The notes beneath the pieces were generated by a model that was not told where the DNA came from, did no database searches, and saw only the letters and a program-made list of their open reading frames with translations. Position numbers and translations under genes: made by a program. Source: Tetrastigma voinierianum (taxonomy: Eukaryota; Streptophyta; Magnoliopsida; Vitales; Vitaceae). From it: DNA of 64,000 nt. The DNA lies in contig JAEQBH010009452.1 in the NCBI GenBank assembly GCA_016808115.1, positions 1 to 64,000 of the forward strand. Direction: 5' to 3'. Each line of letters starts with the position of its first letter. The stretch's first letter is position 1. Positions 35,600 through 48,158 of this stretch are shown here, one piece after another.

Positions 35600-36560
35600 A
35601 AATTGTTAAAGTTGAAGGCATTTCGGGTTGACCCTGGGAATAGCCAAAATATGGCTTAATTCAGTAGAAACGATTAGAAGTGGGCGAGCTTGGCGGGATT
35701 TTGAAGAATTCTTGATGCAGCCAAATTGCAGTTTGAAGAGACGGTCCCACACACTCGACTGTAATGATGAAAAATTCTGCAATCACTTTGGGAGAGATTT
35801 GTGGATACCATCGATGCATGCCCACACCATGGTTTGATACATGGATCTTTAGTGAATCATTTACATAATGGTATGTCCTGCCGTGAAGCGTTCTTAGACA
35901 CCATGTGGAGGTGATTTTAAGTAAGAATCGGATGGTATGGATTTCTTGAGGTTATGTGGCTGAAACTTCCAAGGGTTAGGGCGAAGGCCAAACCCAGAGA
36001 GAGGTGGAAAATGAGGCCTGACACACGAGGGAGAATTTTTTACACTTTCGGAGGACATGGAAATGAAAGCGAAAATCTCGACCACTGGTAGGAAGGTGGA
36101 GGAGTTGAAGGAAAGAGGCTCCGTGAAGTGCGACGGTGGCCAGAAAACCTTTGCGAACTGACCCCGTGCATCGATTGTCGGCCGCGCGCCCATCAGGGAA
36201 AACTATCAGGAGTGCCCCATCGATGATTTGATGGCCCGAGAACATGCCAATCTTGGCGGTGAATCTGACAGCGACTGTGCCCAGTCTGGGTAACACATAC
36301 AATTCGATTGGAAGAATCACCCGCTCTCTCTGGAAACCTAATCCCACACTTTATGTGCCCCAGTGCCCGAACAGTTTTGGTTCATATCTCAACCTGGCCA
36401 GTCATCGTGCTCTTCACATTGAGCAGTATCACGAATTTGACGAGTGTGGTAAGCGATTTTGTGGAAGAACAAAGGGATCAATGCCTGATTAGCACAGTGA
36501 AATCTTGTAAGTACCTTGAAACAAAGAAAGAATAGATGGGCTTGGGAAGCGTCTTAATCG
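35600..36560 (+). pseudogene. gag of element G (Athila-like)
   Basis: The reading LTLGIAKIWLNS (35628) and WRDFEEFL (35695) is followed by a WERF-like helix and CPHHGLIHGSLVNHF-like region (about 35790-35860). This is the typical capsid region of Athila/Tat Gag. The rest, to about 36560, is lysine-rich and broken. All frames contain stops. The minus-strand ORFs over 35894-36347 are shadows. Confidence 0.68.
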
Positions 36561-36839
36561 GAAAATTGACAACTGCGGTATTGATCTGAGTAAAACAAAT
36601 TCGCTGGAATCTGGGAGGAGGAAAGGTTCCGCTTCCCGAGCATTGCCAAATCAGGGGTCATGAGGTAGGTTCATCGAAGCAATTCGAGGATGGATGAGGT
36701 AAAAGCTATAATCACTCACGAGAATGGAAGAAATGAAACAACCAGTGCCCATGACTGCTGAAGAAACATGCGAGGAAAAAAGAAGGTGAGCACAGGAGGG
36801 TGTCGTGATGAAGACCCGGTGAAGAAACTGCCCCCTCCA

Positions 36840-37600
36840 TTTCCCGAAGCCTTTACGAGGCGAAAAAATCTGAGCAATTTGAAATTTGGGAGGTGCTACA
36901 AGAATGAGTGAAAGGTGAACATCCTTTGCTCGACATGATTAAACAGTCGAAACTTATGCGCACAAGTTCTTCAAGGACACATGCGGTCGAGAAAAGGGTT
37001 GAGCATTGAAAGGAAGCCTTCTGGCGAGGCAAGTCGATTGCCATAATTCGAGCGAACCCGGTCGAATCTGAGGATCGGGATCCCCTACGATTTGGTGGCA
37101 TTGGAGGAATTGCATGACAAAACGCGCTAGACAGGGGCGGTGTAAACCTCTTTGCCATTTTTCGGTGTATAGCGGTTAGGCTTGGGGAGGTAAACCTGCA
37201 ACATCCTTTGTCATTGGTACGACGGTCGGTGAATATTCTAAAGGGAATAGTTGAGGATGTGTTGGTAAAGGTAGACAAATTCTCTGCCAGTGAGCTTTGT
37301 AGGTGGCAATCGACCAGGTATTGATGAAGCTGATCGTAATACTTAGATTATCTTTGGGAAGACCATTTTGGCCTTGCCGATCGTTATAATTCTTGAAATG
37401 GAGTCATGGCTCACAGGCTGGCATTATGACATTTGGGCTGGCATTTTCACTTGAGCCACAACCTGAGCGATGGAGGGTGATGAGGAAGGAAGAAATGAAG
37501 TACATCATTAATTCGAGAATGCGAGGGAAGCGAATCCGCAAAGTGCGAGTGGCTAACGAAGATGAAGCGATTGATTAGGAGCGTCATCGATCCTGTCTGA
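36840..37600 (+). pseudogene. Gag tail and aspartic protease of element G (Athila-like)
   Basis: Plus-strand frames read DPLRFGGIGGIA at about 37080, a degraded active-site region (ALDRGGVNLF), then RLGEVNLQHPLSLVRRSVN and ILKGIVEDVLVKVDKF (37165-37290), and LSLGRPF (37350). In Athila-like elements these correspond to the cysteine/DLGAS-type active site, the 'YP.GI.EDV.VKV..F' block and the 'ILGRPFLAT' block. The catalytic aspartate motif is not intact. The minus-strand ORF 36853-37278 is antisense to it. Confidence 0.78.
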
Positions 37601-37960
37601 AGCGGAATGGTCAGCAAAAATGCCTGTGGGGAAAGAATCAAAAATGGACGAAACGTGAAAGTTTGCAACCTGAAACCCTTCTTAGGGGTTAAAAAACTCC
37701 TCCTCCTTGACCCCAGCGTAAGAAGATTGGTAACATTGTTTGGTTTGGTGTCAAATTAAACAAATTACCTTCAAAAATTTTTGGTTTTAGCTTTAAATTG
37801 GTCGATTTTCTATTTTAATACTTCCCATTTATAAGCTTTCTTTTTTAGATAACCTAAAATTATTTATTTTTTTTTATTTTAGGTTTTGTAAAAGTAATAA
37901 TTATTATTTTTTTGTGATTGTTCTTATTTGCTTTAAATAATTTTTTTTTAATGCGGGTGA
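37601..37960 (+). other. AT-rich non-coding segment in G
   Basis: Rich in T and A runs (for example 37860-37950). No coding or repeat feature was recognised. Confidence 0.6.
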
Positions 37961-39960
37961 ACCCGATTTTTGGTGAATTTCGCTATTGAGAAATGAAGCC
38001 CGATGCTCTTGACTGCCCTTCCAGGCTTTGTTTGAGGAGGAAGCCTCGTCAGCCAGGTCACGGTTCGAAAGCCTTTCCTCCCTCGAAACTCAGCGCTCGG
38101 TGCCCTGTGTCTGCGAGCCCTTGCCGTAGTCTGCCGATCCTTTGCGCCCCTACCCAGCGGCAGCATCTCTCGTGCCACAGCCGGCGCCATCTCATTCGGT
38201 GTCGCTGGCCACCGGTAGTGAGCGTGTGGCTGAGCCCTCCGCGCCCATCGGTTGAATACTGTGCGATGTTTGAGCCCCGACACAGTGGCGCGTGTCCCGT
38301 AGCCGGCCGCGCGAGTCGCACGGCTAGTAGTGCCTTGCGAGTGGTTCGGTAGAGCCACAGTCCGGCTGATGTGCGCGCCAGCGCCTCCGATCGTGAGCCT
38401 TTTTGCCCTACGTATCACTTTGGCTGCCCGAATGTAGTGCGACCGGGAGGGTGGAGTCCGCTTCGAGAGCCGGTCGGGTTGCTGCGGGCCGGGAGGGACG
38501 GGCCCGGGCTACGATCCACAATCCGGTCCACGAGGAGCCTCATGGGTTTAGAAATTATCAGCAGGATGGGACCGGGCCGGCTCCGGTGCCTCGGGGGACG
38601 TCGGGAGGGGCAGGCCTCGCGGACGAGACATCGGCCCGGGGGTCTCGTCGGCCAGGCTGGGCGGCTGTGCTTCCGGCCGACGAGGCTCGTCGCCCGGTTG
38701 TCGCACGCCTCCCGGATCGGGCGGCCATTGTTCGTCGGGACCCAGGTGCGGGGCATGGGGGCTCCGCTAGAGATTTTCATGGAGGTCATATTACGGCGAT
38801 GCGACGGCCGTGACCGGTTCGGGGACTCCGTCGCGTGATTACTCGTTACTCCCTGCTGCCGTTAAGTGACTTGCCGTGGCGGTTCTACTATCCACGGTGG
38901 TGCCGGAGTTCTACCGCTCCGCGACTTCGGGGCGCTGGTCGTGAGCTCGTGTACTATCGATGATCGGCCGGAGTACTCGACGTGGACATATCCATTTGCA
39001 TTAGGCTGCCCGGCGAAGCGAGCTAATTCGAAGAATTATCGAGATTGGCCCACGGTAGGCCACGGCGGAGATGGTCCATTTGTCTTGCTAGAATACCGCA
39101 GCGAGTTGATACTGCGGGAGCGCTCGCCTGTCGAATGCTTCTCGTTGATCACACTGCTGGTTACCCCACCATTCACCGTTACGGCACTACGTCGGCGCGA
39201 GCCGTACTCGAGGCCGCATGCGGATCTCGGATTAGTTAGGTCCTCACGAGTTAGTCATGGCGACCTGCGCACTTTGGTCAAATTTTGCGAGGGCGGCTCG
39301 GCGAAGTCTACCATTGTTGATGTCGCGACCTCACTGGCGGGATCTGTTCTTCAAGTTCGAGAGGAGCCTCGTATCGAGAGGAGGATGAACACTCAGTCTG
39401 TCTATGGAGGCGTGGCATGAGACGATGCCAGGTTGTTTTCTCTCTGACGAGGACCGGGAGGAGTACCAGGATGGTGGCGAGGAGGACTCCCAGAGGAGAG
39501 ATGATCCACCGTTCAGAGGTGGAGGGTAGAGGTGGCGAGGAGCCAGGCCCAGTTTGTCTCCTCCATCTCTCTCCACCTCCTTGGCCCCAGGCTTGGTGAC
39601 ACCTCCTGACCCTTCATGTCGGTTCGGCCTCTCAAGACATGTTTATGTCACTTCGAGGAGGCGCAGTGTTATGGATGCTGTCACGTGCATTGGTTACTAC
39701 GTTTGTCGATGGATCGAGAAGGTGGCGGCCGAGACCACTTTAGGCATTGTCATACCATGCTCAGGTCGGATCATGAGTCACCTCCCGGTCTCACTTGGGG
39801 CACGCACATCGTGATGAGCCAGACCTCATTAGACATGCTAGCCACGACAGCGGCGGCGGCTTTAGATCCACCACCGCGGATTGAGGTGGTCACCTCTGTC
39901 TCTAACTGCACCACCTTGACATGTTTCTACTTTAGTTTTGGGAGGGAAAGAGTTAGAGTT
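37961..39960. other. GC-rich block of unknown nature inside G
   Basis: High CpG and long overlapping ORFs on both strands (136, 155 and 184 residues on plus; 124 and 156 on minus), the usual sign of GC-rich, stop-poor DNA rather than several genes. The plus-strand reading at 38403-38813 is rich in R, G, A and P and could be a degraded Gag tail of another retroelement. 38866-39420 is open for 184 codons but matches no domain I know. Function not assigned. Confidence 0.45.
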
Positions 39961-40611
39961 AGGGTGTGTGTGTGTTTTTGTACCGAGTTTTCGGCTTTGT
40001 CCAGGCTGCTGCTCATTTGGCAGGGATTCATGTATTTGGCGATATTAGTAGGCGGGTGATATTCCCTGTTTATGTTTAGCTATGGCATGTTTTAGCCACG
40101 ATTTATATCGAAAACTTTATAGCATTATTTCGATTACTACACTTTTTGCCGAATCGTTTTTATCACATTTTGTGTTTCTACTCTTGCCTTTAGTTGAGAA
40201 AAATTGGCTGCTTGTATGTTCTGTAATGTTAGAACATTTCTATGCATGATTTAGTTTTGGTCAATTGAGAATTTGGCATAGTCGACCTTGAACATTCCCT
40301 TTAGCTAATTACTTTTACAGGTTGTACGATGATTCATGACTTTATACCTCTTTCCGCACTGCGCAGCTTGGCCTTAGAATTGTTGTGACCATAATGGGTT
40401 TGTGTTGCCATGTTTGAAGACAGTGATCCTTCCCGAAAGGAAAAGAAAAGCGAAAAAGAAAAGAAAAAGAAAATAAAAGTTGCTTTTGGCGAAACCCAGA
40501 AACGTGGAAATTGTATATGGAAAAAGCCTTTTGTGGACCTCACCAGATCCTGAGATAGTGACTATTTTTTAAAATGGAAGGAAAAAATGTAGAAAGAAAA
40601 TGTGGGTTAAT

Positions 40612-40890
40612 TTTGAGTTTTGGAAAATCGGTCCCCAGGAAGGCAGGTTTCTTTAGATCATCATAACATTTTTATTTTTAAGTGGGAGAAAACCAAGTGA
40701 ACAAAACCGATGACTCCGGTATGGAAAAGCGATGAAAACTAGATTTGGTCAGGGATCGGATTACCTATCGGGAAGGTACCTCGCATGAAATTGCTTGCCG
40801 GAATGTGTCGTTCAAGCGTGATGGCTGCTATGAGTCTTCCGAGCACCGTTCTGCACCAGGCACTACCGTAAAATAAAACAAAGCGGTGAC
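40612..40890 (+). repeat. Remnant of H's 5' LTR
   Basis: Direct match to 50300-50495. It diverges after GGTACCT. A stretch at 40893-40912 (GGTGACGACTCAGCAAAAC) lies where a primer site would be expected, but I cannot assign a tRNA with confidence. Confidence 0.6.
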
Positions 40891-40968
40891 GACTCAGCAA
40901 AACAGTTCCTCGGGCCCTCGAGAATCCTCTTTCACATTTCCTTCCCGCTTCCGAAATGCCGTCCGTAG

Positions 40969-43730
40969 ATGAAATCGCAAAATAACGACTTTCCTTTGAG
41001 GGTTGAACCCGAGAATCCTGCGGTTTCGCCAGAGGATCAAAGCGTTCCGAGTTGGGTATATTGGAGTACGCGTGGTTCTGCGATCAACCAGAAGCTCTTA
41101 AGCTGCACCGATGTGATGATCAAAAACTTGAATTGTTGTTGGCATACACTTATGGTTTGTTTATGCTTGTGTGTTATGTTGGATTAGCATGTTTGTTCAT
41201 GGTTGATTTGGTACCTAGCTATGTTTTTGATTGGCGTAGATGGATTGGTTGTATGTAGATTTTGTGATAGGCTTGCTCTTTGTGTGCATGATTATTTCTG
41301 TGATTGCTCCTTCCTTGCATGACTTGGTTGCCGCTTGTTTTTTGTGGGACACGTGTGTATCCGCACTTGGTCCTTTAGTCTTGGTCGATTGTTCCTCGTT
41401 GATTGCTTATGTTGTTTGAAGTCATTCCCATTGTCTACCTCGATGAAGCTAGGGGTTTGGAATGAGTTTAACATAAGGAGCTATATCGATGTATGGGAGC
41501 CTTGTGGAGATGTGGATCTCCAGAACAATGAAGACTGTATAGCCTGAGCTAGATTTCATGGATACTTGCGTGGCGGGTGTGTCGTGTGATTGATTGATTA
41601 TTGATTAGGATCTGGGTTGCGTATCCTTGTGGAATGCAGGTCATCCTAGCCTTTAGGACTTGCCTTTTCCTTTTGTTAGCTTTTGAGAGCGCCTTACCCT
41701 GGGTATTTAATGTCGAATCTCGCTCACCGCATGTGGGGCCTCACAATATCGAATTAGGCTGTTGATGTCAATAGTTCATTCCCTTAGAGGATTTTCCATT
41801 GTGGGATTGCATTGCGGATTGATTTTCGGATTGATAGACACGGGACTAACATGCCTTTCCTTTGTAGGATTGATAACTTCGACGACACAGGTTCCCAGAG
41901 CGGATTCGGATCGGTAGACATTTGTTAGAGATTCGAGATCCACACGGTCGGTTAAACGACATGAATCATAGAATGGACCCTCGGCACCTGCAGTCGACAG
42001 TTAGGTGGGATGCAGGCCATGGCTCTCTTCGGGATCTTATTTTGGGAGGCGGGACGGAGGATTGATGGGCGTCGGGCCCGTAAATTTACCAATTTCGGGA
42101 GCACCACCGTGACTCTCGCACCTGCCACCACCATCGTACGGACCCATGCGGCGAGGACTATAAGGTTCCACCTCGCCCACCCCCACCATTATGCGGACCT
42201 TGTCTGACAGGACTATCTGGGTTCCACCTCACCACCACCAACGGGTTGTCGGCCCAGCAGTTGGAGCTTTTGTTCTACATGGCGGTGAGACCATGCCACT
42301 TATTCTTGACCCACAGGTGTGATAACACTTTCGGGCCGTATCGATAGGATTGACGAGAGGATCGAGGTCTCTGCATGGCGATGGAGTTATAGGTTGGGAC
42401 GGATATGATGACCCTTCGGTGAAGCCTTGCCAGTTGAGTTCGCATCGCAGGACATTGAGAGGAATTACTGCTTGGGATAAAGATTGCCCAGTATTCACTA
42501 ACGATTATCACATTGATTATGCGCGGGCATAGGTGGATGAGTCACGAGATGATTATGCTTTTTCCTCATCGGTAGTGGTCTTCGGCGTTGGTTAATCGTG
42601 AACCCTTCGAGGCGTAGGACATGGGCTGATTTGGGCAAGGTTGTCAGACGGTATTCTTTTAATGCAGTAGTGGATGTATCCGGGAAGAGTTAGAGCCCTC
42701 GAGGCCGAAGTACAGATGAGTCGGTCCTCACTTCATTCATCTCCTGTGGAGAGAAGAAGATTGCCGCAGTTATAGATAGACCCTCAGGCGCTTGTCGAGA
42801 TCGGCATGATTGTGCGTGGTCTTGACCTCGCTTTGTTAGGCATCTCATGGCTTCCGCGCAGACGGACTTTGGATCATTGGTTCGGGCCCTCCCATGGCAT
42901 TGAGGAGGGCATATCTAGAGGATTATGGGCGAGACTCTTCTCCTTGGTCAAAGGGAAGAAGCCGAGTGGGACCAGACCATCGGAATGTTGGTGCAGGTGG
43001 CGTAGCCGGAGACGAATCCCAGCGTCACCCTCCGTTTGAGCGGTTTTCGGGACACTCCTTACGGATGATAGGGGCGGTCGGTCACGGACCGGCTACTCCC
43101 TTTCGAGGGCGGTTGGGCCTCTTTCCTACATCGAACACCACGGCGGTATATGCTACGACCTCGGGAGATATACGGTGTCGATGGTATAGAGCACCACCTC
43201 CGTGGGTTAGACGATTTACCTGACTCGGGATGCCAGTAGACATTTCAAAAGGTGGTTGAAGGGTGTTTGATTATTCCTGCCGCCAGACATCTCTACGACC
43301 TACCCCACACCGGATTAGACGGATCTTCATTATGCTTATCATGAAAAGCGAGTACGTAATCTGAGGTGATTAATCTTCTTATTTGAGGCATCTTGACCGG
43401 GACTTGATTGATCGAGGTTTGGTTGATTTAGGGCCGCCACTGAAGTGGCTGCAGTCGCTCCCGCTCATGACACTAGGCGCACCTCCACCCCGGGTATACA
43501 TTCGAATTGAGTTTTTGGGAGATAGGAATGTTCATGATGGGATGGGATGGAGGAGCTCTCAACCCGATCTGTTTGTATGCGGTTTCGGCCTTTTGGATGA
43601 GAGGAGATTGAGGGCGACGAGATCATGTTCGAGAACTTTATCGGAGGAAAATGACAGTGCATTTAGAAAAATTGACGAGGAAGTTTCGAGAAGCGACCTG
43701 TAGTCTTGAAGGTCCGCAGGAGGATTGATC
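40969..43730 (+). pseudogene. Leader and gag-like region of element H
   Basis: 40969-41560 is a leader with T/G-rich sequence and no clear product. The part from about 42600 reads RTWADLGK and YSFNAVV, then MASAQTDFGSLVRAL (42849) and, after a frame change, GIEEGISRGLWARL (42898). This resembles the C-terminal capsid part of Ogre/Tat Gag. Stops and frame changes are frequent, and the proline/histidine-rich part at 42100-42300 is not assignable. Confidence 0.5.
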
Positions 43731-45925
43731 AACGACCTGAGGTAAGTTTAGGCCAGAGATTGGAGGCCTTATGTCATCAGAATCGACTCGAAGGAGCGGC
43801 TGGTTGACCAGAGACTTAGGCGGAAATCAGTTCCGCAGGCCCCGGATCCAAGTAATGGATCACTGAGGTTTTCGCTTGAGATCATGGTTAGAGGATGGGT
43901 GGCCATCACTTTGAGTAGCCATATTCCCACGTACACACTGACATTGATATATCCTGTTCAGCCGCTGAGCCTCACCCTTGGGTTGTATGGCCTGTGCTTC
44001 ATTGTGCTTGCATACTTTACGACTGGGTTGGGGAATACCCGCAATGCGCTTTTCATTTATTATTTGGATATGTAGGCATTATGAGCATTGGCGTTCTTTG
44101 TTTGTTCTTCTAGCATCATTGCTTGTTTCTTTTCTTACTCCATTTTAAATCTTCATTCCATCTATCTTTGAGGTGGATTTCTGTCACATCTCTGTTGTTT
44201 CACTTTTATCTCCTTTTGTATGATGATGACATGCTCTCCATCCTAGAGCTCTTAGTCGGGTTTGTCACCTTAAATTCGCTGTAGGTTTTGATCGAGTTCT
44301 TAGGTTGAGGGGACCATTTGGGCTTAGAGGTTTGAGGTTCTTTCGGTTGGGTTGTGTGTTAGTATGGCGTGGAAGGCCTGCTGAAGGTTCGACTCATTAA
44401 AAAACAAAAAAAAAGCAAAAAAAAAAAGAAGAAAAAAAGAAACAAAAAAAGCAAAAAAAAAAAAAAAAAAAAAAAGTGTGTTTGTTTTGATATTAGGTTA
44501 CTCATTTAGGTTTGAGAGATTTATTATTCCTCTAAGGGTTGAGTGAAAGCATTGTCACGATCTTTCTCCATGGTTGGGTAACACATTGGGTGGCAGGGTT
44601 TGGGTTGTACAGCACTAGATCACTGGATCATTGCTGCATCACGGCTCCCCGTCTTATAGTGACTTGCTTTGACTTGGCGTTCTTGGGGCGAGTTACATTA
44701 CGTCATTATCATACGTACCACATTTGTATCCACGACTTGTTTCTTCATTTTTACGCTTTACCCATTCATCTTTCTTATCACTTCGGTCTTCTTCTACTCT
44801 TATTGATCATCGTCTCACTTCTTAAGCGGCGTGTCCTTTGGTGCACTTCACTTGTCATTTCATTGTTCGTTAGGATGTTGGTTAGTCACCTTGCTCACAT
44901 GATCCTTTGATATTTGACATTCTTGGCATTACAAGGGTTTGGCGGTGTTGTGGGTATTTAGACCTTTGTTTCCCATCATGTCATTCACCTTTCACCCCTG
45001 GCCTACATTACGGTCAGTCGTGAACCACCACGAGACCCGTGAGATCTCGTGTTTTGGCGGCATTTTACATGGACGGGTAGTATCACGATTGATCTGGGAT
45101 GTCGGCCAGTCTCTGTTCTTGGGAGTATCGAGGTCACATATTGCTTCTCCATTCGGTTTGCTTGCATCAGTCCATGATCGGTATAGGCGATCTGATCGGG
45201 ACCATGGATAGCCCATTAACTATCTTTGACACGCTCATGGCTGGGGCATACCACATCCTTTCATGTTGGCTGGCTCGATACGCATGTACAGGCAGCCATT
45301 TGGCCTGAGATGTTTTGGCATCAAAGTTTAAGTATGCTCCCACATACGGTGAACCTTCATACGGCCGGGTGCCCAAAGCGGCCCAGGTAAGATCGCTCGT
45401 ATTAATTATTCGATAGGGGTGCTGGCGCACACCCCATATGTTGTCTTGTTCGCTTATTAGACGATTGGTTCTTAATTTATTTGAGTTTTTCATCAAGGCA
45501 CTTGCATATCGGATGTGCACCTTTGGGGCATACCTATATTAGTTTTATGGAATGAAATGGATGATTTTCACGAATGAGTGATTGTGATATTTTCAGCTCT
45601 CTGGCTTTGACCACATGTGTAGTTATGGGATTTTGACATGGCATTGATACCCTAGACTAGGGGCATAACCCTTTTCTTTCACCCTTGGTCACATTTGTGC
45701 GATTGTCCTACAGGGGCATACCCCTTTATTTCCATCTTGTTATGAAGTTCTTGGTTTCTCGCTTATCATTTGTGGCATTTTCTATTGTCGTATTAGGCGT
45801 CCCCACTTCTTTTGTCATGATTGTGTTTGATTTTTGGCTTATTCGAGTCATTTGTTGGAAGACCCTGGACGTCATACTAGGGCTACCACTGCGAGTTTGT
45901 TGCCGTTTAGCTTGTTTTAGTTCTC
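43731..45925. other. Non-coding T-rich part of H
   Basis: No RT, RNase H or integrase motif was found in any frame. ORFs such as 44539-44910 are hydrophobic only because the DNA is T-rich. A poly(A)-rich tract (44397-44477) lies inside. This segment sits where pol would be in a complete element. Confidence 0.6.
44397..44477. repeat. A-rich low-complexity tract
   Basis: About 80 bases of A runs interrupted by single C or G. It could be a simple repeat or a degraded poly(A) tail; no target duplication or non-LTR element adjoins it. Confidence 0.85.
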
Positions 45926-45929
45926 TAGC

Positions 45930-47870
45930 ATCTCGCGGTTACCTTTAGGTACTGCGCGGTTTCGTAGGTACTCGCGGGATCCTATCATTTTCGGTACTCG
46001 CGGTTCAACCTTTCGATGCTCGCCGGATCCACATTTCCATTCGCGATTTTCTACGTCAGATACTGCGCGGATCCTACCATTTAAAGTACTCGCGGATCCA
46101 CATTTCCGGTACTTGCACGGATCCCACATTTACGGTACTACGCCGGATCCCACATTTACGGTACTCGCCCGGATCCACATTTCCGGTGCGGATCCACCGC
46201 GCTGTTTCGCCCAGGATCCCATTTCCGATACTTGCACGGATCCTACCTTTTAAGTGCTTGCCCCGGATCCCGTTTCCGGTACTTTCCACGGATCTACGCA
46301 CCAGGTACTCACGGATGTTACGCTCACCGGTACTCGCCCGAATCCACATTTCCCGGTACTTGCGGATCACTGCCTTTATGGTACTCGCCCGAGATCCCAT
46401 TTCGGTACTCACGGATGTTACCTTCCGTCTCGCGGATCACCTTCCTGCACTCGCCCGTATCCCACATTCGGCACCGCCGCATCCCACATCCAAAGACTTG
46501 CCTGATCCTACCTTTCTCGACATTTCTGGCCAGATCCCACATTTATGGTACTCGCCGTATCCCACATTGCACTCGCCCGCGCATCCCACATTTCCAAGAC
46601 TCTCGTCCTGATCCCACATTTCCGGTACTCGGCCCGGATCCCACATTTCCCCGGTACTCGCCGCATCCCACATTTATGGTACCCGCCCCAGATCCCACAT
46701 TTCCAAGACTTGCCCTGATCCCACATTTCCGGTACTGGGCCGCATCCCACATTTCTGCAGATCGCACCGGATCCCACATTTCAAAGACTTGCTTGATCTC
46801 ACCTTTTGATACTGGCTCAGATCCCATTTCGGTACTCGCCATCCCACATTTTCTGCATTTCGTCTGTATCCCATCTTCCTGAATCGCCCAGATCCTACCC
46901 ATTCTCCGGCACTCGCCCGCATCCCACATCCCAGATCACCCCATTTCCACATTCTGCACTCCTGGGATCCCACCTTCCCACTCACCCTGGGATAAGCCAC
47001 CCTCCTGCACTCCGCCCCATCCCGCATTTGCACCGCCCAGATCCCACACTCGGCACCGCCCGGATCCCACATTTCCTCTGCACCGCCCGCATCCCACCTT
47101 CCGGGCACGCCCATCCCACACTGCACCTCGCCGCATCCCACATTTCGGCACGCCTATCCCACATTTCCGGTACTCGCCCGCATCCCACCCTTCCTAACTC
47201 CGCCCGATCCTACCATTTTCCTCGGTACTACCGTATCCCACATCGCACTTCATCGATCCCACACTGTACTCGGCCCCAGATCCCACATTTCGGTACTCGC
47301 CAGATCCCACATTTCCAAGATCATTGATCCCAATACTTCGGTACCGCCGCATCCCACATTTTGCACCACCGATCCCACCCTTCCCAGACTTCACCCTGGA
47401 TGTTACCTTCTCAAAGACTCACGCATCCCACATTTCCAAGACTTGCCCGGGATCCCACCTTTATGGCACTCGCCAGATCCCACATTTCCCCCGCGGTACT
47501 CTTGCCTGTATCCCACATCGGCACTCCCGCATCCCACATTTCCGGTACCGCCCGCATCCCACATTCCTAGACTCTGATCCCATCACCCAGATTTGCCCAG
47601 ATCCCACTTTCCCCCGGCACTCGCCCAGATCCCACACTGCACTCGCCCGCATCCCACACTTCGCACTCCGCCCCAGATCTCACATTTCCGGCACTCGCCC
47701 GCATCCCACATTTCCAAGATCACCGGATCCTACCTTTCCCAGACTCACCCCGATGTTACCTTCCCTAAGATCACTCGATCCCATTTCGTACCTTCATATT
47801 CCACCTTTGGCACTCACTGATTCCACCTTTTTCGGCACTCACCCGGATCCAACATTTTTTCTCGGTGCTC
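45930..47870. repeat. Minisatellite of about 25-bp units
   Basis: A unit close to GATCCCACATTTCCGGTACT plus CGCCCG is repeated roughly 75 times over 1.94 kb, with many substitutions and small indels. BamHI-like GGATCC words recur. The array begins with variants (CGGTACTCGCGGATCC) and ends near 47870. Long ORFs on both strands (up to 216 residues) are produced by the repeat and are not genes. Its place between gag and the 3' LTR is where some Tat/Ogre elements carry tandem repeats. Confidence 0.93.
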
Positions 47871-48158
47871 GCTCTCGACCTCGCAGCTGCCCGCATCTCA
47901 TCTTCCTATGATAGCCTCCTGGATGTCATTATCTTTTCCCAAGATTATGTCCAACCACTCATCTTCCCGTGCATCGTGGACTTGTTTTCTTTAAGTCCTT
48001 CAAATCGGAGCGACTCTGTTCTGTTATCCTTCAATATTAGTAAAGGACAAAAAATTGTCAATCATCCGTTCTTTCACTGCAGTTCATTTCACTTTTGCAT
48101 CGCTTGCACTTCGCACCCACGATTCACTGCTCATTCACTCTAATCGGGTGAGCATATT

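Noticed and set aside
38371..39420. Genes in the second GC-rich block
   Set aside because: Overlapping long ORFs on opposite strands, no recognisable domain, no start context. More likely an effect of low stop density.
46186..47911. Long ORFs on both strands (up to 216 residues) over the minisatellite
   Set aside because: They are periodic in all frames and both strands because the repeat lacks stop codons. Composition is repetitive (HPTFPR-like), so they are repeat artefacts.
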